Positions 5,756-10,382 of a stretch of 10,382 nucleotides of DNA are shown here, piece by piece. The position numbers and the translations under genes are program-made. Numbering within the stretch: the first letter of the stretch is position 1; every line of letters begins with the position of its first letter. The stretch comes from an uncultured Gemmatimonadota bacterium (GTDB lineage: Bacteria; Gemmatimonadota; Gemmatimonadetes; Gemmatimonadales; Gemmatimonadaceae): NCBI GenBank assembly GCA_903906325.1, contig CAIVJV010000242.1, positions 1-10,382 on the forward strand, given 5' to 3'. The notes under the pieces were generated by a model. The model was not told the origin of the DNA. It worked only from the letters and a program-made list of their open reading frames with translations, and made no database searches.

Positions 5756-7372
5756 ATGCGCCGACTTCCCGCCGCCCTCCTCCTCGGGCTCCTGTGCCTT
5801 GCCACCCCCGCCGATCCGATCGGCGCCCAAGGGTCGGCCGCCAAGACCGCGACGGGCACGAGCAAGACGACGGCGAAGCAGACGACGGCCAGCACGAAGA
5901 AGCGCTCCACGAAGACGACGGCGGCCAAGACCAGATCGGCCACGGGGTCGAGCCGAGCCAAGGCCGCCCCGCGCCCGAAGCTCGTCGCCGCCGTGCTCAC
6001 CGGGGCCTCCGCCCTCGAGTCGCACCTCCGGACCCTCGTCGCCAACGCGACGAAGAGCGGACGCTGGGGCGTGATGGTCGTCTCGCTCACCAACGGCGAC
6101 ACCCTCTACGACCACAACGGCGACGAGCTCCTGCTCCCCGCCTCGACGATGAAGCTCTACACCGCGGCGATCGCCCTGGAACGCCTCGGTCCCAACCACC
6201 GTCTCCGCACCCAGGTGCTCCGCACGGGATCGGTCCGCTCGGGGGGCGTCCTCGCCGGGGACCTGATCCTCAAGGGCGCCGGCGACCCCTCCCTCGCCCC
6301 GCGCGTCGCCGGCGGGGTCCCGGGGCTCCATCCGCTCGATGCCCTCGCCGCGCAGGTCGCCGCCGCGGGCATCCGTGAGATCCGTGGGGACCTCGTCGGT
6401 GATGCCTCGGCCTTCGACGGTCAGCGCGTCCCCGATGGGTGGCGCGCCCGGCATCTGCAGACGAGCTACGGGACGCGCGTCTCCGCGCTCTCCTACAACG
6501 AGAACCTCACCACCATCACCGTGCGCCCCTCGACCCGCGGCGCGCAGGTGACGTTCGGTCAGCCCGTGAGTGGGCTCGCGCTCCGCTCCGCCGTGACGGT
6601 GCGGCCGAACTCCCGGAGCGCCTCGATCCGCGTCTGGCAGGACACCCTCACCAACGAGTACCGCGTGAGTGGGTGGATCGGGGCACGGAGCGCCGCGCGC
6701 ACCTATCAGGTGGTGGTCGAGCAGCCCGAGCAGTTCGTGGCCGCCGCCTTCCGCGCCGCCCTCGAGGCGCAGGGGGTCCGCGTCACCGGCGCGACCCGTG
6801 TGGGACGCGCCCCCGCGGCCGCGCAGGTCGTCACCGCCTGGGACTCCCCGCCGGTCGCGACGCTCGTCGCCACGATGAACGGCGAGAGCAACAACCACTT
6901 CGCCGAACTCCTCTTCCGGAACACCGCCCGCTCCTCCGGGGCCGTGGGCTCCGCGGTGATCGCGAACGAATCGCTCCGCACCTTCCTGGCCGAGCGGGTG
7001 GGGATCCCCCGGCGCGCGGTCTTCGCCGCCGATGGGAGCGGGCTCTCGACCCTCGATCGTGTGACCCCGCGGTCGATGATCCAGCTCCTCGACTATTCGG
7101 TCTCCGCCCCCTGGGCGCCGGTGCTGCAGGCCTCGCTCCCCATCGCGGGACGGACCGAGACGCTCAAGAACCGGATGCGCGGCACCGCGGCCCAGGGCAA
7201 CCTGCGCGCCAAGACGGGGACCACCGGCGAGGTGGTCTCACTCGGGGGCTACGTGACCGCCAAGAACGGCGAGGAACTCGCCTTCTCGTTCATCTACAAC
7301 GGCACCGACCGCTGGCGCGCCCGCACCGCGATCGACGCGATGGGCGTCACGCTGGCGAGCTTCTCTCGCTGA
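5756..7372 (+). CDS. dacB: D-alanyl-D-alanine carboxypeptidase/endopeptidase, PBP4 type (family S13)
   Basis: A 538-residue periplasmic penicillin-binding protein that trims or cuts peptidoglycan peptides. The three active-site motifs are present: SxxK at Ser130-Lys133 (STMK), SxN at Ser378-Asn380 (SNN), and KTG at Lys486-Gly488. The family block DGSGLS is at 426-431. The spacing between the first two motifs (about 245 residues) shows the large inserted domains of class C PBPs. The signal peptide covers about 1-24, with cleavage likely at IGA-QG. Residues 27-75 are unusual: a Lys/Thr/Ala/Ser-rich, histone H1-like tail with 13 basic and no acidic residues, placed before the catalytic domain. 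A TTG codon directly precedes the ATG; I chose the ATG. The 3' end overlaps the convergent dehydrogenase gene by 26 bp. It follows ctaG but has no evident link to respiration. Confidence 0.94.
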   Translation: MRRLPAALLLGLLCLATPADPIGAQGSAAKTATGTSKTTAKQTTASTKKRSTKTTAAKTRSATGSSRAKAAPRPKLVAAVLTGASALESHLRTLVANATKSGRWGVMVVSLTNGDTLYDHNGDELLLPASTMKLYTAAIALERLGPNHRLRTQVLRTGSVRSGGVLAGDLILKGAGDPSLAPRVAGGVPGLHPLDALAAQVAAAGIREIRGDLVGDASAFDGQRVPDGWRARHLQTSYGTRVSALSYNENLTTITVRPSTRGAQVTFGQPVSGLALRSAVTVRPNSRSASIRVWQDTLTNEYRVSGWIGARSAARTYQVVVEQPEQFVAAAFRAALEAQGVRVTGATRVGRAPAAAQVVTAWDSPPVATLVATMNGESNNHFAELLFRNTARSSGAVGSAVIANESLRTFLAERVGIPRRAVFAADGSGLSTLDRVTPRSMIQLLDYSVSAPWAPVLQASLPIAGRTETLKNRMRGTAAQGNLRAKTGTTGEVVSLGGYVTAKNGEELAFSFIYNGTDRWRARTAIDAMGVTLASFSR

Positions 7373-8504
7373 TCACCACCCCGCGCTTCGCCAACTCGGC
7401 GATGTAGCGCTCCCCCGGCATGCACTCGTCCGGGGTATGGACGCCGGCCGGCGTCACCGCCCCCTCGGCCTGCAGCTGCCCCGTGATCGAGAGCGAGTAG
7501 CCGGTGGTCCGCATCATGGCGCTGATGCCGTGCGCCGCGTCGTAGCGATCGACGAGCTCGAAGGTGTGCGTGACCGGCTTCCCCCCCTTCGTCCCCGTGA
7601 CGACGACCCGCAGCGCGACGAGGTCGGGGGAGTTGGTCTTGGTGAGGCGCGGCTGCATCTGCGCGATCGCCACCTCGCGCGGCACCACGGTGGTCCCCTT
7701 CACCTGCACCGGCTCGAGCTCGAGGAGCCCCAGCTCCCGGATCGCCTCCATGATCTTGGCGTGACCCGGATACCGGAGCGTCTTGTACTCCATGTTCGGG
7801 ATCTTCCCCTGGTACCGGAACGCCATCGTCGAGAGTCCGCCCGCCGTGTGGAAGGCCTCGAGCTCCCCCACCGGCGCGTCGAAGTGGATCGGCTCGATCT
7901 CCGAGAGCGCCTTCATCTGCTGCTGCTTCCCATCGCGGAGGATCCACGAGAGGGTCGTGTAGTAGTCGAGGACCCCCTCGATCGAGTAGACGATCTGGTA
8001 GTTGAGCGGCCCTTCAGGGTGCTGCGGGAGCCCCCCGACGAAGATCCGCACCGAATCGACCGTCTCACAGCGATCGATCCCGAGCTGCGCGAGGATGTTC
8101 ACCATCCCGGGGGCGAGCCCGCAGTCGGGCACGACCGTGACCCCCTTGGCCTTGGCCTGGGCCTGCAGGCGCTGCTGCTGCTGGACGATCTCGGTGTTCC
8201 CGCCGAGGTCGCAGAAGTGGGCCCCCGCGGCGATCGCCGCCTCCGTCATGGGGAGGTTGAGGTAGTACGGGAGGGCGCACATCACGCTCTGGACCCCCTG
8301 CATCGCCGCCGCGACCGCCGTGGCATCCTTCACGTCGAGCTGGATCGTGGTCAGGCGCCCCTTCCCGAGGTAGGGCTGGAGGAACGGGGGGAGCCGGTCG
8401 ACCCGCTGGTCGGCGAGGCGGACCTCGGTGATGGCCGGGTTCTGGAGGAGGTCATAGGCGCACGCCGAGCCCTGTAGGCCGGCACCGAGCACGAGCATCC
8501 GCAT
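7347..8504 (-). CDS. Saccharopine dehydrogenase-family oxidoreductase, probably lysine 6-dehydrogenase-like
   Basis: A 385-residue cytosolic NAD(P)-dependent enzyme. It opens with a Rossmann strand and GAGLQG loop (7-12). Asp32 at the end of the second strand favours NAD over NADP, by inference. Other family blocks are CDLGG (98-102), PDCGLAPGMVNIL (126-138), FVGGLP (155-160), LEAFHTAGG (215-223) and a C-terminal KRGVVISE segment. The overall pattern and length recall L-lysine 6-dehydrogenase, which oxidises the lysine epsilon-amine to give aminoadipate semialdehyde. Other members of this superfamily act on saccharopine or carboxynorspermidine, so the substrate is not certain. The ATG at 8504 is chosen over an upstream TTG (8540) because GGAG lies 7 bases before it and the Rossmann strand starts at once. 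Convergent with dacB and divergent from the CoA-binding gene. Confidence 0.85.
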   Translation of the reverse strand: MRMLVLGAGLQGSACAYDLLQNPAITEVRLADQRVDRLPPFLQPYLGKGRLTTIQLDVKDATAVAAAMQGVQSVMCALPYYLNLPMTEAAIAAGAHFCDLGGNTEIVQQQQRLQAQAKAKGVTVVPDCGLAPGMVNILAQLGIDRCETVDSVRIFVGGLPQHPEGPLNYQIVYSIEGVLDYYTTLSWILRDGKQQQMKALSEIEPIHFDAPVGELEAFHTAGGLSTMAFRYQGKIPNMEYKTLRYPGHAKIMEAIRELGLLELEPVQVKGTTVVPREVAIAQMQPRLTKTNSPDLVALRVVVTGTKGGKPVTHTFELVDRYDAAHGISAMMRTTGYSLSITGQLQAEGAVTPAGVHTPDECMPGERYIAELAKRGVVISERSSPA

Positions 8505-8511
8505 GGGGTCT

Positions 8512-8515
8512 CTCC
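8512..8515 (-). promoter_or_regulatory. Shine-Dalgarno site of the saccharopine dehydrogenase-family gene
   Basis: On the minus strand GGAG reads from 8515 to 8512, with 7 bases before the ATG at 8504. It supports that start rather than the TTG at 8540. Confidence 0.75.
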
Positions 8516-8529
8516 GCGGGGGGTAGGTC

Positions 8530-8544
8530 AGGGTGGACAACCCT
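8530..8544. promoter_or_regulatory. Imperfect inverted repeat in a divergent promoter region
   Basis: AGGGT (8530-8534) and ACCCT (8540-8544) are inverted around a 5-bp centre. They lie in the 75-bp gap between the divergent dehydrogenase and CoA-binding genes, a position suited to a shared operator. Short GC-rich repeats like this can occur by chance. No regulator gene is seen nearby. Confidence 0.25.
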
Positions 8545-8579
8545 TGAATCTACTCCCCGGAGCCCCTGATTTCACGGCG

Positions 8580-9020
8580 ATGACCGACTGGCGCCCGCAC
8601 CTGATCGAGACCCCTGAGGGGATCTCCACCCTCCTCGACCGGACCCACTCCATCGCGGTCCTCGGGATCAAGACGGGGGACCGCCCCGCCCCGGCCTCCG
8701 ACGTCCCCGCCTACGCCCAGCGCGCCGGCTTCCGGATCATCCCTGTGCCGGTCTACTACCCGGAGGTGACCGAGATCCTTGGGGTCCCGGTGCACCGGAC
8801 CCTCGCGGGGATCGGGGAGCGGGTGGACCTGGTGAACGTCTTCCGGCGCCCGCAGGACATCCCGGCGCATCTCGATGACCTTCTCGCGGCGCGCCCGCGC
8901 GCGGTCTGGTTCCAGCTCGGGATCCGGCACGACGAGGTGGCGGAGCGGCTGGCGCAGGCCGGGATCGACGTGGTGCAGGACCGCTGCCTCCTGGTGGAGC
9001 TCCAGCAGCGCGGGCGCTGA
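8580..9020 (+). CDS. CoA-binding domain protein (YccU-like)
   Basis: A 146-residue single-domain cytosolic protein with a Rossmann-like CoA-binding fold (CoA_binding_2 family). Visible blocks are the first strand SIAVLGIK (24-31), YAQRAGFRIIPVP (45-57), EILGVPVHRTL (65-75), VDLVNVFRR (82-90), VWFQLGI (109-115) and VVQDRC (131-136, Cys136). Members resemble the CoA-binding half of succinyl-CoA synthetase alpha, but no defined reaction is known to me for the stand-alone form. The ATG at 8580 is chosen because the family's N-terminus follows it; a TTG at 8544 would add 12 unconserved residues. No Shine-Dalgarno site lies at normal distance, since a GGAG at 8559-8562 is 17 bases away. The gene converges on the hydrolase gene with 15 bp between stop codons. 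Confidence 0.88.
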   Translation: MTDWRPHLIETPEGISTLLDRTHSIAVLGIKTGDRPAPASDVPAYAQRAGFRIIPVPVYYPEVTEILGVPVHRTLAGIGERVDLVNVFRRPQDIPAHLDDLLAARPRAVWFQLGIRHDEVAERLAQAGIDVVQDRCLLVELQQRGR

Positions 9021-9043
9021 GGCGCGGCGGCGCGCTCAGGCGC
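9014..9043. terminator. Hairpin spanning both stop codons of two convergent genes
   Basis: Three stacked arms pair as GCG/CGC (9014-9016 with 9041-9043), CTGAG/CTCAG (9017-9021 with 9035-9039) and CGCG/CGCG (9023-9026 with 9031-9034). The loop is GCGG, with one bulged G on each side (9022 and 9040). The stop codons of the CoA-binding gene (9018-9020) and the hydrolase gene (9036-9038) lie in opposite arms. There is no T-tract on either side. It could be a bidirectional terminator or 3'-end stabiliser; function is inferred from position. Confidence 0.45.
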
Positions 9044-9983
9044 GCGCGGACGCCAGCTGTCGCGAGAGGAAGATCCCCACCCGCCGCACCCCCTCGCGCG
9101 CCTCGCGCGTGAGCGGGACGCTCGCATGCCAGTCGTGGGGGAGCCCGTGCCAGACCTCGAGCGTCACGGGGACGCGCCCCTCACGGAGGCGCTCGGCGAG
9201 CCGCGTCGCATCATCCAAGAGGACCTCGGCGTCGCTCACATGGATGAGCGTGGCCGGGAAGCCGGTGAGGTCGGCTCGGACCGGGGAGAGGAGCGGCGCA
9301 TCGAGCGGGGTCGCGCCCGCATACCACCGCGCAAGCCGCTCCGCATGCCGGAGCGAGAGCACATCGTCGCGCACGGCGTTGGTGAGACGGGACCCGGTGG
9401 TGGCCGCCATATCGGTGAGCGGGCTGAGCACCGCGAGCGCCCCAGGGAGCGGGTCCCCCGCCTCCCGCAGCGCGAGCGTGGTCGCGAGCGCCAACCCGCC
9501 GCCGGCCGAATCCCCGACGATCGCGAGTCGGTCCGGGGCGATCCCCTGCGCGCGCAGCGCCCGCACCGCGGCGAGCGCATCGTCGAGGGCCGCGGGAAAG
9601 GGATGCTCTGGCGCCAGCCGATACGCGAGCGAGCAGACGGCGATCCCACTCCGCGCCGCGAGCCAGGTGGCGAAGGGCCGGAAGTCCTCGATCCGCCCTG
9701 CGACATAGGCCCCGCCATGCAGATAGAGGATCGCGCGTGCGGGATCGTGCCCCCGCGGACGGCACCACTCCCCCGGCACCCCGCCGAGGGTCGTCGGCGC
9801 CACCGCGACCGTGCGGGGGAGGAGCGCGGGGAGCAGGCGACGCGCGCGCATCGCGCGACGTACGCGGACGAGCTCCAAGGTCGGCGCCGCCATCACGCGG
9901 CGGATCAAGAGCCGCGACGCGAGCGCGGTCAGCCGCGTCGCGAGACTCGGCCCCGACTCGTCACCGCCGCGCGACGCACTCAC
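9036..9983 (-). CDS. Alpha/beta hydrolase, family IV (hormone-sensitive lipase-like) esterase
   Basis: A 315-residue serine esterase. The oxyanion motif is HGGAY (89-93) in ILYLHGGAYVAGR. The family marker YRLAPEHPFP is at 121-130, and the nucleophile elbow is GDSAGG with Ser159. The acid lies in DAEVLLDD (251-258); alignment with the classical DPLxD motif would put Glu253 in that role. The catalytic His is most likely His283 in LPHDW. No signal peptide is clear, although about 60 residues of basic, Arg-rich sequence precede the core and could be a cap or a membrane-facing helix. Substrates are probably short- to medium-chain acyl esters, but not determined. The GTG start (9983-9981) overlaps the stop of the upstream kinase gene as GTGA and no Shine-Dalgarno site is seen. 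Translation is therefore probably coupled to the kinase. Confidence 0.9.
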   Translation of the reverse strand: MSASRGGDESGPSLATRLTALASRLLIRRVMAAPTLELVRVRRAMRARRLLPALLPRTVAVAPTTLGGVPGEWCRPRGHDPARAILYLHGGAYVAGRIEDFRPFATWLAARSGIAVCSLAYRLAPEHPFPAALDDALAAVRALRAQGIAPDRLAIVGDSAGGGLALATTLALREAGDPLPGALAVLSPLTDMAATTGSRLTNAVRDDVLSLRHAERLARWYAGATPLDAPLLSPVRADLTGFPATLIHVSDAEVLLDDATRLAERLREGRVPVTLEVWHGLPHDWHASVPLTREAREGVRRVGIFLSRQLASARA

Positions 9984-10382
9984 CCCGCGGCGACGCGGAG
10001 CGCCTCGGCGAACGCCGGCGCCGTCGCGTATCGATCCTCGGCCGCGCGCGCCATCGCCGTGAGCAACACCGCCTCGACCGTCGACGGGAGATCCGACCGC
10101 ACCTTCCGGATGGGGGTCGGCTCCGACCGCAGCCGCGCGATCATCATCTCCTGCTGATTCCGCCCCTCGAACGGGAGCTTCCCGGTGAGCATCTCGAACG
10201 CCATCAGCGCGAGCGAATAGATGTCGGTGCGCCCGTCGAGCGGCTTCCCACGGAGCTGCTCGGGGCTCATGAACTCCGGCGTGCCGAGCACGATCCCGGT
10301 GGAGGTGAGCTTCTTCAGCTCCGCCCCCACCTCCCGTGCCTTCGCGAGCCCGAAGTCCATGATCACCGCGAACTCCTGCCCC
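9980..10382 (-). CDS. PknB-like Ser/Thr protein kinase, C-terminal part only
   Basis: The gene enters from the right edge, so its 5' part (ATP-binding lobe and catalytic loop) is missing; 133 codons are visible. The fragment starts just before the Mg-binding DFG (in IMDFGLAK), then shows the activation loop, GTPEFMSPEQ (the APE-like motif), DGRTDIYSLALMAFEML (helix F with its conserved Asp) and the conserved Arg in AEDRYATAPAF near the end of the lobe. The protein ends about 20 residues after that Arg, so there is no C-terminal membrane helix, PASTA, TPR or WD40 sensor domain, unless one lies N-terminal outside the window. It overlaps the hydrolase start by 4 bp. The kinase fold is certain; partners and signal are unknown. 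Confidence 0.93.
   Translation of the reverse strand, partial: GQEFAVIMDFGLAKAREVGAELKKLTSTGIVLGTPEFMSPEQLRGKPLDGRTDIYSLALMAFEMLTGKLPFEGRNQQEMMIARLRSEPTPIRKVRSDLPSTVEAVLLTAMARAAEDRYATAPAFAEALRVAAG

Noticed and set aside
5666..6898. Minus-strand open frame opposite dacB
   Set aside because: It has low-complexity Arg/Gly/Ala-rich sequence, no domain and no plausible ribosome site, and it lies opposite a gene with complete SxxK, SxN and KTG motifs.
8161..8200. CTG-rich run that looks like a trinucleotide repeat
   Set aside because: It only encodes a short Gln run in the dehydrogenase (residues about 108-114) and is too short to be a meaningful repeat array.
7437..8477. Plus-strand open frame opposite the dehydrogenase gene
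   Set aside because: It is an Arg/Asp/Leu/His-rich shadow without domain features; the minus-strand gene has a clear Rossmann motif and family blocks.

Overview
This is a high-GC bacterial window with dense, mostly ordinary housekeeping genes. Its core is an operon for a caa3-type heme-copper cytochrome c oxidase. The gene style (GGAG Shine-Dalgarno sites, PknB-like kinase, Tat-exported glycosylasparaginase, lipoprotein-type subunit II fused to cytochrome c) suggests a Gram-negative aerobic heterotroph. My best guess is the phylum Gemmatimonadota, but this is inferred from overall resemblance and not from a marker gene.

Layout from left to right: (1) The 5' part of a minus-strand gene for a Tat-exported N4-(beta-N-acetylglucosaminyl)-L-asparaginase-type Ntn hydrolase runs off the left edge. 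(2) A 218-bp divergent intergenic region carries a perfect 7-bp hairpin. (3) The plus-strand respiratory operon is coxB (subunit II with CuA and a C-terminal cytochrome c), coxA (subunit I), coxC (subunit III), coxD (subunit IV) and ctaG (assembly factor). Gaps are 12 to 17 bp, and the last two genes overlap. (4) A plus-strand dacB-like D-Ala-D-Ala carboxypeptidase (family S13) follows after 79 bp. (5) A minus-strand saccharopine dehydrogenase-family gene, closest to lysine 6-dehydrogenase, converges on dacB with a 26-bp overlap. (6) A divergent small CoA-binding (YccU-like) protein lies on the plus strand. (7) A minus-strand pair consists of a 3' fragment of a Ser/Thr protein kinase that runs off the right edge and a family IV (HSL-like) alpha/beta hydrolase, translationally coupled by a GTGA overlap.

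How the genes work together: electrons reach the fused cytochrome c of CoxB, pass to CuA in the same polypeptide, then to heme a and the heme a3-CuB centre of CoxA. CoxA keeps recognisable D- and K-channel residues and the GHPEVY motif of A1-type oxidases. CoxC and CoxD are structural partners and CtaG probably helps metal-centre assembly. No heme A synthesis gene (ctaA, ctaB) and no Sco-type copper chaperone is seen in this window. The other genes have no evident link to respiration.

I found no convincing sign of an undescribed system, mobile element, CRISPR array or RNA gene. The most useful re-annotation point is ctaG: its conserved N-terminus extends about 65 codons upstream of the first ATG, with no ATG, GTG or TTG in frame. 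This implies a CTG (or other non-AUG) start overlapping the coxD stop. Everything here was read by eye; no database search was run.
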